From positions 1 to 63,935 of the forward strand of contig RHKP01000012.1 of the NCBI GenBank assembly GCA_008363215.1: a DNA stretch of 63,935 bases. The letters run 5' to 3'. Positions 27,701 to 37,300 of this stretch are shown in pieces. Origin of the DNA: Cyanobacteria bacterium CYA. GTDB lineage: Bacteria; Planctomycetota; Phycisphaerae; Phycisphaerales; UBA1924. Within the stretch, counting starts at the first letter, position 1; each line of letters opens with the position of its first letter. The notes under the pieces are model-generated. The model ran no database searches. It worked only from the letters and a program-made list of their open reading frames with translations, and had not been told where the DNA came from. The position numbers and the translations under genes are program-made.

Positions 27701-30700
27701 GTGCTCGACAGGGCGATGTGCCCGCTGAAGGCATTGTCGGCAAAGATGGTCGCCGCGCCGGCATCGAGCAACAGTCCGCCATCCACCGCCTCGACGCGCT
27801 GAGCCGCGTCGGCCAGACGGAAGATGATGCCGAAGTTCGGCCCGGCCGCCAGCCCTGTGTGCGCCTCAAAGTCCCGGAAACTCGAAGTCTGCTCGTTGAA
27901 GGAGATCTCGTCGCGGGCGAACACGCGCATCTGTCCGACGCGGGCGAACCCGCCGCCGTTCAAGTCCGCCGCCGCCACGGAGAACAGGTGCGCCGCCGCG
28001 CTGCTCGTCGCGGCCAGATTGGTCGAAGCGCCAATTTCCAACTGCCCGACTGACAGGCGCTGGAGGAACGAGTTGCCGAGAAGCACGTCGTCGGCGCCCT
28101 CGCCCGAAGCGACCACGATCTGCCCGTCGTCACCGATCCAGAACGTATGATCGCCGGCGATGCCGACCAGCCGCAGCGTGCCGGTGGTCGTCACCAGGTC
28201 GTCACCCGCGCCCAGCCCGTAGAATCCACCTTCCAGCGAAACGTCATTGGCGCCGCCGGAGATCGAGCCGCCGTCGAAGACCAGGGGGCCTTGCACCACC
28301 AGGTCGCCCTGAGTCTCCAGTTCGCTGCGCAGCGTGGTGCCGTTGCCCGTCGCGATCGTGAACCCGCCCGGATTGAGCAGGGCGATCAGCCCGTCGCCGC
28401 CGTCGAGAATGGCGGTATTCAGTGCCCGCAGCCCGGTCACCCCGGCGACGAACTCCACGCCGTGCGCGCCGTCGATCTCGACTGAGTCAAACTGGTAGTC
28501 ACCCGCACCGCCCAGCAGCACCTGGCCATCCGAGGCCACCAGTCGCACCATCGCGATGTCATCGAGCGCCACGTCCGGCCCGAACAGGCGGACATTCCCG
28601 CCTGCGCCCAGAGCCTGCACCCGCAGTTCGCTGCCCGTCATCCACTGAATCACAGCCGCGTCGAACGTGTTGCCGCCGTCCCACTCGTCGGCCAGCAGCG
28701 CAATGCGCCCACCGCCGGCATCCAGTCGCACCGAGCCCGGCGTCAGCCCGAACTGCCCGGCGCCGACGTTGACGGTGATGTTCCCCCCGGTCGTCTGCAC
28801 CAGCCCGGACACCAGAAGCAGCCCGCCGTCCGTGAGCAACTGCACGTTGCGCCCGCCCGTCGTCAGCGTGCTCTGGATCTCCAGCCCGCCCGTGTCGGTC
28901 AGCAGATCAAGCCGACCCGCTCCGTTCGTCGCGTCGACCGCGCCGGCGAACAGCAGCCCCCCGCCCACCTGCTGGGCCAGCACGTTGCTCCGCAGGTCGA
29001 TCGGACCGGTGAAGGCGAACTGCCCGGATCGCATCACGTTGACGGCCCCCGAACCCGCGTCCAGCAGCGCGCTCGTCATCGTCAGTCCGTCGATAGTGGC
29101 CCCGAACGTGATGCCGCTCCCGGCCTGAGCCGTCAGCGCGTTGAACACGTAGGTGATCGGTGCCGGAGCATCGAGCAATAGACCGTTCGAACTGTCAAGC
29201 GTTGTCTGCGCCGCCTGTCCAAACGCGGCCGTCCATCCGCCCAGCGTCAAGTCCCCGCCCTGCGTGCGCAGCGTGATCGCACCGCCCGCGCCGATTTCGA
29301 TCTGGTCAACCGCGGCCTGCGAAAGGTTCATCGAACCCGTCGAGACCAGCGCCAGTGTGTCACCGCCGCGAAGCCCGTTACCCGAGGCGATGTCCAGGCT
29401 CGCGCCCGTGATCGACAGGTCGCTCGAAGCGTCGACCCGTCCGCCCGCCTGCAACTCAAACGCGCCCGTCGTCGCGATCGTGATGTCCTCAAACCCGTCG
29501 AGCGTTGCGCTGACGCGCACGCCCCCGGCGCCCACGTTGAACGTCGCCGTGCGCCCGTTCATCGCCCCCGCCGCCGTGCCGTCGACGTCCAGCGAACCCG
29601 TGTTGAGCACGATGCCGCCCGTGGCCCCCGCATCGATCGCCCCGCCCGCCTGGAAGCCCACCGTGTCCGCGTCGACGCGAATGACGTCGGTGCTCAGCCC
29701 GTGTCCGGTTGCCGTCAGGGCACGCGACAGAATCAGATCGCCCGTGTGCAGCAGCGTGATGGTGCCCGTCGTGCTGGTGATGCCATTGAGCCCCCCGACC
29801 GAGCCGATCGTCAATGCCCCCCCGCTCTGGGCCTGCGTGCTCAGGAACACGCCGTCGTCCGCCGTCGCGGCCAGCGCGTCGGTGGTGACCGTCAGTTCAT
29901 CCCCGTCGGCCCCGATGCCGCCGGTCGTTGCTTCCAGTCGCACACTCGAACCGCTGACCGCACCGCCCATCGCGTCGATGTCCGTGCCGGTGAGCACGAC
30001 GCCGCCGGCGCCGGCGTTCACGTCGCCGGCCAGGTCCAGCGCCCCGGTCGAAACCGCCTCGATCCCGCCCCCGTCGGTCTGTATTCCGTTGATTGTGCTG
30101 TCACCCGACAGTGTGAGGAACGAGGACCCGCCGTGCGTGCGCACCGTGAGTTGGTCCGCATCGAGCACCATCCGCAGCGCGAGGTTCGGCCCCACGCCGC
30201 CGGAGTCATCCGTCGTTTCCAGGCTGACCGAACCGGCCGAGATCCCCGATCCGCCGGCCACCTGTTGAATGTGGTGATTGCTCGCGCCGAGCACGCCGGA
30301 GTGAAGCGCCACCACCGAGCCTGAGCCGACGTTGATCGTCGAGATGCTGATGTTGCCCGAATCGCGGTAGGTGTTCAGGCTGTTCCCGTTCTGAAGGAAC
30401 AACTCGACTGTGCCGCCGTTGCTCAGGATCCGCGAACCGGCCGACATGATGATGTCGCCCGCTCCGGTGCCGCGCGAATACTCAGCCGACGCAAACCCCG
30501 CGGTATTGGCGATCACCCGCAACGAACCCGTGCCCAGGTCGAGCAGTGCGTTGCCGTCGAAGCGCACGCGACGACCGGCCTCGAGCACCAGCAGACCCTG
30601 GCCCGTGCTGACCACGCTCGACAGATTGTCAAAAAAGATGTCCCGCGCCGCTTGCAGCACCAGTTCCCCCGTCGATCCCAGCAGGTTGAGTTGCGTGGCC

Positions 30701-32037
30701 AGCGTCGTATCGAGGATCGTCAGGTTCTCCGGGCCCTCCAGCATGCCGATGAAGTTGTCCAGGCCGTAAGCCGGGAACGGCGCACCGGTCGAGGAGACGT
30801 GAATGCTCTCCGGGTCGAGCAGCAGCCTGCCTGCCTTGCCACCCACCGCGCGCACGTCGGCCAGGCCGTGGTAACCGAGGTTCCGGTGCCCCGAAACTTC
30901 CACGAAGCCCCCGTCACCGCCCAGCGCCCCGCCCCGAGCCGAAATGAACCCGCCGTACATCGTCGTGTGGTCCGCCCACACGATCACACGCCCGCCCGAG
31001 CCGGCGAGCAACGCGTCGGCCCGCAGCGTGGTATCCGGGCTGACCAGCGTGTAGTCGGCCCGGGGTGCCAGCCCCTGCCCCTGGTAGTCCCCGCCGATGC
31101 GAATCACGCCCCCGCCCAGGTCGCCCGACGCATCGATGTGCGCCCCGTCGAGCACGATCCGCTCGCCGAACACATCCACCCGCCCGCCGCGTTCGCCCGC
31201 CTGCGACACGTCGATCTCGCCCGCGACGCGGACCGTGCTGTCGTCCCCGCCCTTGATCGTCACACGCTGCGCACGGATGCTCGATGTGTCGATTGTCGCC
31301 AGCGCAAAGTGGTCACCCACCGCCAGGTTGACTTCTCGCCCCTGGATCGCCCCCGCCTGCTCGATGCCGCCGTCCGACCCCGCCGGGCCTGCCTCGACGA
31401 TACGCGCAAACACGTGGCTGCCGCGCTGCCCGATGAACACTTCCTCGGCCGACGCAAACGTGACCGTTCCCTCGGGCGACACGATGCTTCCGTAGTTGGC
31501 CACGCGCCGACCCAGCAACCCCACGTCGCCGCTGGCGTTGATGCTTCCGTGATTGATCACCTCGCCCGAGAGATCCGTGAACCGGTTGTTGCCGGCGATG
31601 AAGTCGCGATTCGAGATGTTGCCGGCCGCGGCGTAGAACGACCCCGCGTTGATCACCGCGTTGGGCCCGAAGACGATGCCGGCGTTGTTGATGAAGTACA
31701 CCGACCCGTTGCCGGTGATCGAACCGTTGATGTACGACGGGATCCCGCTCCCGATGCGGTTGAGCACGCGCGAACCGGCGTCGGGCTGGAGGAACCGGAC
31801 CGACTCCCAACTCGCCAGGTCGAAACTGGAGTAGTTGATGATGGCCGTGCGGCTCGTCCGGATCAGCGTCTCGTTCCCGCGCCGGATGAACTGAGCCGAC
31901 CCATGCACGACCTGTTCGCCCTGAGGCCCGGCCAACGCCGGCAGGCTGGCCAGCCCCACCAGCGGCCCGGCAATGACCAGACGACTCAGTTTGCCACCGA
32001 AAACCCGACCCTTGTTCGTGCGCGCATGCGTCGACAT
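21709..32037 (-). CDS. tpsA: Giant haemagglutinin-like TpsA exoprotein
   Basis: A 3442-aa secreted protein. A long signal peptide (1-36, cleaved near PALA/GPQG) precedes a TPS secretion domain: GSAQFIRRGNETLIRTS, NYSSFDLASWESVRFLQPD, NRIGSGIPSYINGSITGNG and FINNAGIVFGPNAVINAGSF, the last equivalent to the NPNG-I region of FhaB. About 2800 residues of Gly/Asp/Thr-rich beta-helix repeats follow. The last ~350 residues are non-repetitive and partly helical (ELSLERLERELTTQIIEIRY). No CdiA-type VENN motif or toxin domain is seen. ATG at 32037 is chosen over a longer frame because AGGAG lies 7 bases upstream. It is probably exported through the TpsB encoded 128 bases upstream and anchored or released at the surface for adhesion. 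Its position inside the T6SS locus is unusual. Confidence 0.94.
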   Translation of the reverse strand: MSTHARTNKGRVFGGKLSRLVIAGPLVGLASLPALAGPQGEQVVHGSAQFIRRGNETLIRTSRTAIINYSSFDLASWESVRFLQPDAGSRVLNRIGSGIPSYINGSITGNGSVYFINNAGIVFGPNAVINAGSFYAAAGNISNRDFIAGNNRFTDLSGEVINHGSINASGDVGLLGRRVANYGSIVSPEGTVTFASAEEVFIGQRGSHVFARIVEAGPAGSDGGIEQAGAIQGREVNLAVGDHFALATIDTSSIRAQRVTIKGGDDSTVRVAGEIDVSQAGERGGRVDVFGERIVLDGAHIDASGDLGGGVIRIGGDYQGQGLAPRADYTLVSPDTTLRADALLAGSGGRVIVWADHTTMYGGFISARGGALGGDGGFVEVSGHRNLGYHGLADVRAVGGKAGRLLLDPESIHVSSTGAPFPAYGLDNFIGMLEGPENLTILDTTLATQLNLLGSTGELVLQAARDIFFDNLSSVVSTGQGLLVLEAGRRVRFDGNALLDLGTGSLRVIANTAGFASAEYSRGTGAGDIIMSAGSRILSNGGTVELFLQNGNSLNTYRDSGNISISTINVGSGSVVALHSGVLGASNHHIQQVAGGSGISAGSVSLETTDDSGGVGPNLALRMVLDADQLTVRTHGGSSFLTLSGDSTINGIQTDGGGIEAVSTGALDLAGDVNAGAGGVVLTGTDIDAMGGAVSGSSVRLEATTGGIGADGDELTVTTDALAATADDGVFLSTQAQSGGALTIGSVGGLNGITSTTGTITLLHTGDLILSRALTATGHGLSTDVIRVDADTVGFQAGGAIDAGATGGIVLNTGSLDVDGTAAGAMNGRTATFNVGAGGVRVSATLDGFEDITIATTGAFELQAGGRVDASSDLSITGASLDIASGNGLRGGDTLALVSTGSMNLSQAAVDQIEIGAGGAITLRTQGGDLTLGGWTAAFGQAAQTTLDSSNGLLLDAPAPITYVFNALTAQAGSGITFGATIDGLTMTSALLDAGSGAVNVMRSGQFAFTGPIDLRSNVLAQQVGGGLLFAGAVDATNGAGRLDLLTDTGGLEIQSTLTTGGRNVQLLTDGGLLLVSGLVQTTGGNITVNVGAGQFGLTPGSVRLDAGGGRIALLADEWDGGNTFDAAVIQWMTGSELRVQALGAGGNVRLFGPDVALDDIAMVRLVASDGQVLLGGAGDYQFDSVEIDGAHGVEFVAGVTGLRALNTAILDGGDGLIALLNPGGFTIATGNGTTLRSELETQGDLVVQGPLVFDGGSISGGANDVSLEGGFYGLGAGDDLVTTTGTLRLVGIAGDHTFWIGDDGQIVVASGEGADDVLLGNSFLQRLSVGQLEIGASTNLAATSSAAAHLFSVAAADLNGGGFARVGQMRVFARDEISFNEQTSSFRDFEAHTGLAAGPNFGIIFRLADAAQRVEAVDGGLLLDAGAATIFADNAFSGHIALSSTTQSVLSADVTADNGLTVDGASTFSGNQINTDGGAVAFNGDATFDGGDVTINTGTGGGAGAGVNFQGLTLTGGGLTIDTATAFLANGAVRANSLIIGSGAGASSIIFNDTLTIDGVGIADASVSLQLMAVSPDAGVTPGVLQLNGLVLVSGGTAELGAEAGSVASDADLRIDNGSRRIVLHDSAEAADDMLLVGNVRLEGTGDRSLTAGGSLAINGQLDLGATDRVAIDARDIDFRDATGALAGSVISDGLSTLALLPGNRTRIEIGDVAAPSGDALVLDATDLASLGASLSLIEFGDAVAGDADVIVGSSAGLPIAFLSDVSFFAPTAGREIHFENGLTLTGGGDVLTVVGSGGTTYLTGDFTTNGGDVLITDAVVVAGLINVTTGGGSAVLNGSIRGLAGGADSLTIDVGTGAVDFRGSVGRAGAGEFLALLEVLNAARVDFRGGAYDATAQRYNAGEYHIDAAGGGTTEFMSRGGEITFAGGAINLALDNDLRLVADVGGNVALTDLLRDLADLDARVSGSVRDTINFANIGTGTEPFALLDIAAGRAVINNSAFVTEYRITADEIDFLGGAGSVVGDLMTLTERDVNRGILIGGDGLSASNVNLVDADIAALADGFTLVTIGRDETNVIEIINAGDPALALLDPYNFRAQTAIRVARDINATGDGSLRFFAPALVLDEVRVTTQGGVIEALTLTGAPGAARIRGTVDLLTNGGNIALGKSVEGTAGIDDVLNIDAGSGDVVLGDIGLAEALVDLSVIGNNIDLGNIGTDTAVGVSGTTDVDAAGVLGFLGGAYNTGPARYAGTGGMTASGNIAFLTNGADLRFGEDGNAGRGSLSLLAPDSTFTVDAGTGDVFLDGVYSGTRALITIDATRIRLAGDTRFAAAGGTLTFNAPILGAHDLILAAAGGEVHFNADIGGDNAVDRVGLFDVTASRIDFDMSKIMVDRASFTAGNYYFNALDDLTIADQSLVTETGDLVFNGGIIRYLGSDKFGQSGLSFVARQGLVVLSDLRGSASSTQLLVNGRQGVTLGAIGTGAANGVDRLLVLGKDLVLNGDIFFREGALVRPSEDGRDILLGVDADWGTDALEISEAMLNRFRPSNRAMLGIGGMAGSNDPNASEFDNIGSHSGSHVLISSFAYDRDLSIFGSQIDILGGEQVSMNDGAQIRISSQAVSRLDGAIISQGGRVIVNGTEAILNSDIFTNGGDILIRSTAFVDAGANLNTLGVGDDGDFIVTGGVEGIADGSGDFVLNVGRGAITLGSGPGAGIGQVNRLRSVVLTADQLALTNVRTTLNQDYFAGTRLALAGGVLESATGNITFHDQVLVAGDQTVRTGGAGHILLTERVSGANQGTLEFLTLETDGGATEFGDNVTGVDGLTVIGRSLMTRDLLFSGGRLRFDGAVDSVGGKWALALDGTTEVALLGDVGGGPDDPGFATLDVQAQRIILGTSGQSIRIDTCGQQLFDGDARIAGSVTLQAHGFGTGPDRDDSILFLGDIEGTTPSADALSLIVDRSAGALGETDDAPPRTVPIIGINGNVGRNVRLGELNLNRDGRVGGFASAVATIVWGDPLAQTLTGDFVANVDHFRMGLGEALVSLGNLSIDGREGLIGDMAALGMLHLTFSTRLEIMSRGKAFVFDPDSERPVQDDGTDIVATGGIKVTTPEMVLLPGLDGVTDTIYFAATDANFQLSQTPTGVAFRSLPADSETLFLYRDRGEASELLSLGGGLIVLDVRSAGPSNTNVAEALAGAVQTADSGQVEQGSLVASTVREILGYLGLAPRGYPADYMPASPEAAQAVTDMMLAGLNGSAIYVDMVDLDQDTFTELSLERLERELTTQIIEIRYWELWYGVRDEQGNIVEVDRSERPVGLEANGQLRDAFEQVIDDCYTWLETADPELAESRPLPADTFVSFLEQNAEKYPLAMRYVREIRELFDGLRLIGLSTDELNRVWEFRFIKTPGVLPRSLDREQLGTILAGQRPLLIAGSDDNGKEPVVDVDQ

Positions 32038-32164
32038 CGCTGGCTCCTGATCTCCCGCACACAACCCCGGGTTGCTGATCCCCGGGTATGGGCGCCTGCT
32101 ATCGGACGTGACCACCCACTGACAAACCTTTGTCTCCATTGAACATACCCGCGATTCCCGCGGA

Positions 32165-34231
32165 TTAGAAGAGGATTGTCAACACAACATGCAGACGGTT
32201 GTCGCCAACTTCCTGCTGACCGTCACCGACCTCATCGAGCACAAACCCCCAGTCGGTCCGGAAACTGATGTTGTTGAAGATGGACAACTCGACTCCCACC
32301 CCCGCGCCCACCAGCGTCTCGTCCCGCTCGAACACCCGCCGATCGCTGTTCTTCGACTGCCCAACGTCCAGGAACCCCTTGAAGATCAAGTCCCAGTCCG
32401 GACGGCCGTACACCTGCTGCGGGCGGGCCTTGAACTCCCGCCCGAAGAGACGCCCCTGCGGGTCCGGATCGATCGCCAGAGCCCGCGGCAGGTGGAACCG
32501 GTACTCCACAGTCCCCACCCACGTCGTGTCGCCTGCCACCGACGATTCGTCATACCCACGCACCGTGTACAGACCACCCAGCACCTGCTCGGCATTCGGG
32601 ATCAGCCGGTGGCCAAACGCGTACTGCCCCCGGAACGACAGGAACATCTCGTGCGCCAGCGTCGATGACTCCGGCGTCGACGGGTCCGCCCAAGCCTCAT
32701 AGTTGAACAACGGCTCGAGATAAAAACTCGTCTGCACATCCCACTGCAGCGTGTACCAGTCCTCGTCCGGAGCCAGTCGGCCCAGGGCTTCCAGCGAGTC
32801 GGCTGTCGCACCTGAAATCTCCGACACGGTCCACTCAAAGTTCAGCGACCCGAACACGTTGAACGTCTCGCCCACCTTCTCCACCTGCACGCCAAGGTGC
32901 GGCACGAACAGGTCGTCCTCGCCCTCGGCGACAGCCCCCAGCGTCTCGTTGGTCACCTCGATGTGCTCATACCGCACGCCCCCGACCACGTCGACGAACA
33001 GGTTGCCCCTCTGATAGACGTTGGCGATCAGATCCCCGCCCCACGTCCACCCGGAACCGGTAAAGTCCTCTCCCAACGCTCCGACTTCCGACGCGTCGTA
33101 TTCGTTGTACGAGCCCGAAACCCGCCAACGCAGCCAGTCAAGCGCCCCCAGCCGCGACTCGTATGACCCCACCACCGCGTGGGAGGCATCGAATCCAGCC
33201 GTGATGTACTCGAGCGAGAGAATGTCGTCGTGATTGGTCAACTGGTTGTGGACAAAGCCGAACCGCTCGCGCCACTCCTCCGTTGTCTTCGTGCCTGTGT
33301 TTGACAACTGGAAATACACCGTCCACGGCTTGCTTTCCTGCACGAGGTACTGCACCTCGGCCTCGGCTTCGGCGCCGCCACGCGCCACCGCCACGTCCAC
33401 ACGCCGCCCAGGGTGCCGGCTCAGACGCATGGCGTACTCGTCCAACTTGTCCCTGAGGATCAGATCCCGCCGCTCACCCCCCGCATTCGGGTCATACGGC
33501 ACGATCGGCGAATTGCTTAGAATCCGCCGGTGCTTGCGGCTGTCGATACGGTCTTCCACCGCGATCCGCTCGCCCGACGCAATCGTCTTCACCGTACCGG
33601 CCACGACGTTGTAAATCACCAGCGTCAGTTCCGTTGAGCCCTCACGCAGATCTTCGCCCTGGTCGATCTGAGCCGCATCGGGCGCAATGACCACTCCCAG
33701 GATCTGCCGGCGACCGAACTCGCTCACCAGCGCTCGACCCACCGCCTTGATCGCTGATTCGTACAACTCACGCGGCTGACCCGAACTCAAATCATGCACC
33801 GACAAACTCACCGTCGGCAGACCCGGCCTGGGCCCGATGAACCCTTGCGGCGTCTGTACCAGTTCCACCCGCACGTCCATCAACTCGTCAATCGGCGGGA
33901 GTTGCGGATGCTCCAACTGGTACGCCAGGTGGATCGAACTGACCGTGTACGTCCTCCCGTCGATCGCCGGGTCCGGCACGTTGGGACTGTCCACCACCTG
34001 CGGGAACCCGCTCTGGTCGACTCCCCCGGTCCGCTCCGGCTCGCCCGCCTGCTCCCCGGCCATTTCCGGAGGTGGCTGGATGCCAGGATCTTCAGGCTGA
34101 CCCTCCTGCGCAAAGGCGACCGGCACGCCCCCCAGACCACCGACCAGCCCGGCAGTCACCAGCCCGATCAGGAATGACCCTCGCATAGTCCGGCCCCGAG
34201 CCGATCTGGCCGCGATGTTCTGTTGGTGCAT
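32165..34231 (-). CDS. tpsB: TpsB outer-membrane transporter (FhaC/ShlB family)
   Basis: A 688-aa Omp85-family pore. A signal peptide (about 1-41, ending VPVAFA) is followed by a Pro/Glu-rich linker, two POTRA-like domains (about 90-300) and a beta barrel ending in HVVLTILF, with the terminal aromatic residue typical of outer-membrane proteins. VRGYD at 557-561 corresponds to the VRGY/F tetrad of FhaC loop 6. It should recognise the TPS domain of TpsA in the periplasm and secrete it. The start at 34231 has AGGGGAACAGGGC before it; Met16 (34186) is an alternative that keeps the signal peptide. It follows the TagF fusion gene by 109 bases. Confidence 0.92.
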   Translation of the reverse strand: MHQQNIAARSARGRTMRGSFLIGLVTAGLVGGLGGVPVAFAQEGQPEDPGIQPPPEMAGEQAGEPERTGGVDQSGFPQVVDSPNVPDPAIDGRTYTVSSIHLAYQLEHPQLPPIDELMDVRVELVQTPQGFIGPRPGLPTVSLSVHDLSSGQPRELYESAIKAVGRALVSEFGRRQILGVVIAPDAAQIDQGEDLREGSTELTLVIYNVVAGTVKTIASGERIAVEDRIDSRKHRRILSNSPIVPYDPNAGGERRDLILRDKLDEYAMRLSRHPGRRVDVAVARGGAEAEAEVQYLVQESKPWTVYFQLSNTGTKTTEEWRERFGFVHNQLTNHDDILSLEYITAGFDASHAVVGSYESRLGALDWLRWRVSGSYNEYDASEVGALGEDFTGSGWTWGGDLIANVYQRGNLFVDVVGGVRYEHIEVTNETLGAVAEGEDDLFVPHLGVQVEKVGETFNVFGSLNFEWTVSEISGATADSLEALGRLAPDEDWYTLQWDVQTSFYLEPLFNYEAWADPSTPESSTLAHEMFLSFRGQYAFGHRLIPNAEQVLGGLYTVRGYDESSVAGDTTWVGTVEYRFHLPRALAIDPDPQGRLFGREFKARPQQVYGRPDWDLIFKGFLDVGQSKNSDRRVFERDETLVGAGVGVELSIFNNISFRTDWGFVLDEVGDGQQEVGDNRLHVVLTILF

Positions 34232-34340
34232 GCCCTGTTCCCCTGAACTTCTTCCACACCTGGTAGACGCCTCGCGCAGTCGAACGAAACCTCAACCTGC
34301 CGACTCGTACCGCCTTCAGCATACCCGATCGCAGCGTGCT

Positions 34341-37300
34341 CTACCGCGACCCGTCGGCCTTCACAAACGGCGCCGACGCCAGCACTTCCGAGAGTCGGGC
34401 CGCCACCGACCGACGCACCCGCCCCTCTCCGGGCGAAAACGCCACCCGCAACCCCACGTCGCTCCAGCCGCCCCGTGTGTCTCCAGGCTGCTGCGGCTCT
34501 TCAACCGATCGATCCGGTGGCGAGAACATCGACCCCCCGACGACCGCCGCGTCGATGCCCTTGACCGCGTCCTGCCACTCGCCCAGGGCCCGCTCGCGCG
34601 GATCACCCCCGCCCGAAAGCACCGACCTCGCCTTCTCGCTCCACGAGACGATCACGTATTCCTGCACGTTCCCGATGATGTTCCGGAACACCACCGCCGG
34701 CCCCCCGTCCACCGCCCCGGCCCACAGCACGCCGTCGTCAAACCCGTACACGCCCACATTGGCGCCCGCCGCGATCTCGAATGCCATTGCATCCGGTCGC
34801 GGAAGACTCGTGTTCTGCCCCGACGGATCGACCACGCGCAGGTGCGCGATCTGCTCATCCACCGACTGGTCGCGGAGATTCCAGCCCGCGTCCAGCCCGG
34901 GCGAGCCCGCCGCCGCCAGTGCCGCCCGCCATTCCTCCAGCGTCGGCAACCGGCAACCCAGTTGCCCGGCCAGGTACACTGCGTCCGACAGTGACACCCG
35001 CTGCATCGGATGATCCGCCGTCGGTTTGCCGGGATCAAAGCCGGCCGCGTAGTACACCCCGGGCTTGATCCAACTGGCTGTCCACGCCGGAGCCAACAGC
35101 ACACGCGGATTGTCCTTGCTCCCTCGCATCGACCACACCTGCAATCCGGCCGACTCGCGCCAATCCGTCAGCGCGGCGAACTCGCGCCCCACCTTCGCAT
35201 CCGCCGCGATCATCGCCATCACAACCCCGACGCTCAGTTCCTCTTCACCGACGTACGTCGCGCCCTCCGGCGTCTCCACCATTCGGAAGCCCAGTCTTGC
35301 GCCTCCGGCCCTCTGCTGATAAACCAGCCGCTCCTCCGTGCTCTCGGGTGCAACCTGCCAACCCACGCGTCCCGGGCCGACCTTCGACGGCTCGAGCGGA
35401 GGCACCGCCTCCAGGTCTTCCTTCGCCAGCGCATCCAGCGCCCCCATCACCGGCACCCACGCTGCGAGTTCGGCAACCCCCAGCGACCGGGCCTGTTCGA
35501 CCAGTCGCCGCGCACGCTCCTGGTTGTCCGCGTCATCTCCCCCGCCCGCGACGGCCGCCTGAGTCTCTACCACGCTCAGCGCCCACTGCCGCGCCGGCGA
35601 AAGCGACGCGACCTGTCCACCGCATGGCTCTCGCAGCCGTGCGCACGCAGCCAGCGCGTCCCACCCGTCGGCCCGCTCCATCACCCCAGCCCAGCGAAGA
35701 CTCGACGCCGCTTCTAGTTCGCCCATCAGCGCGTCCCGCCGGCCCGCATCGACGATCGACTGCACCACCCCGCGGATCTCCGCAAGATTGCCCAGGTCCG
35801 TGAGCAGTTCACGCACATCGGCCGGCCACACCGGCTGCACGCCATCGAGCGCCCGCCACGCCTGTACCCGCGCCGGCCCAAAGCCGGACTCGCCCGCCAG
35901 CCTGACCAGTTCGTCGCGGCCGGCCGACGCGACCTGTTCGAGGCGCGACACCGCGACGTGCAGTTCCGGGGCGACCTGCTCGATCGAAGGCAGTGCCGCA
36001 CGCGCGGCCTCCAGATTCTGCCGAATGCTCCCCCCTTCCGCCCAGGCCTCCTCCCACGCGTACCCCTGTTCGATGTGCTCCTGCACGCTCCCCAATCGGC
36101 GCAACGCATCTCGCAGCCCGGACACGACCCCCTGCACCTGCCCGGTGATCGCCCCGCACACTGCCTCGACCTGTGCCTCGCTCGCGCCCGCGACGTCCAG
36201 CGAGCCGGCGTGCTCCCTGATCGCCGACGCTCTGGCCTCACGCACCACGGATATCAGCGTCGGACGGCTCCAGCCTGACCGCACTTCGGTCTCCCATCCC
36301 TCCGCCCGGCTGGCCTGCTCGATCTGCTTCACCGCCCCCTGCAACTGCCGCACGGCGATCGTCAGCGCCCGAATGTCCTGATCGCGTTCGTAGCGAGCGA
36401 GCAGCGCGTCGCGCCCCTTCATCCAGAGTTCATCCACACCTGCGATGCCATCCTCCGACACGCTCGCACGCGACCGGATCTCATTCAACCGCTCGTTCAC
36501 GTCGCGGCTGACGTCGGCACGCAACTCGCTCACCTGGCTCTCCATCAGCCGCACTTCGCGTGAGAGCCGCTCGACGTTCGCGTCGATCTGGTCGCGCGTC
36601 ATTGCGTTCCAGGCCGGCCTCATGAGTGCCTCGACCTGACGCCCCACCTCGTCCAGCCGCTCCCGCAGCACCGACACCGCCGCGCTCGTTTCAGCGCCGC
36701 CGCGCTCTTCGACCTCTTTCAGGTCCGCGACCAGTTTCGTCCGATCAGCCTCGATCGTCCACCCGCGGCGAGGGTCAAGTTCTGCGTCAATCGCCACATA
36801 CACCTCACGCTGCGCCTCGCTCAGCCAGGCTTGCAGCAGCGCCCGCCCTGTGCCAGCGGCCCCCGGCTGGTGGACCGGGCTGTGCGACTCGAACAGGGCG
36901 CGATCCACGCGGCCCCAGCCATCATCGAGAAAAGCGTGCACCCGGCCTGTCAACGCCGCAAGCCCCTGCACGTCGGTCCATCGCGACAGCACCGCTTCGA
37001 GGCTCGGAGTCTCCGCCAGCGCTTTCAGTTCCCCGCGCAGGTCCGAGGCCGCCCGTACCAGCACCTTGTCGTCCGATCTTTCGATCCTGGCCAGGTGCTC
37101 CTGCACCTGCCTCGCAGCGGTCACCAGTTGCTCCAACCCCGGACGCTGCATCGCCGACACCAACTTCGGCACCCCGGCGGCGATGTCCACCCCGTCTCCG
37201 GGCATCACGCCCCGCACCAGCGCGCCCAGTTCATCTGCAGGCCCCGTCCAGCCCAGCGCGCCGAACGTCTCGGCCATCGCCTCGGCCTCTTTACGAACCG

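Noticed and set aside
22000..31700. Contact-dependent inhibition (CdiA) toxin
   Set aside because: No VENN motif, no toxin-like C-terminus and no small immunity gene follows; tssA comes next.
34341..35200. Active formylglycine-generating enzyme
   Set aside because: The GGSMFSPP segment lacks the cysteine pair needed for catalysis, so only the fold is claimed.
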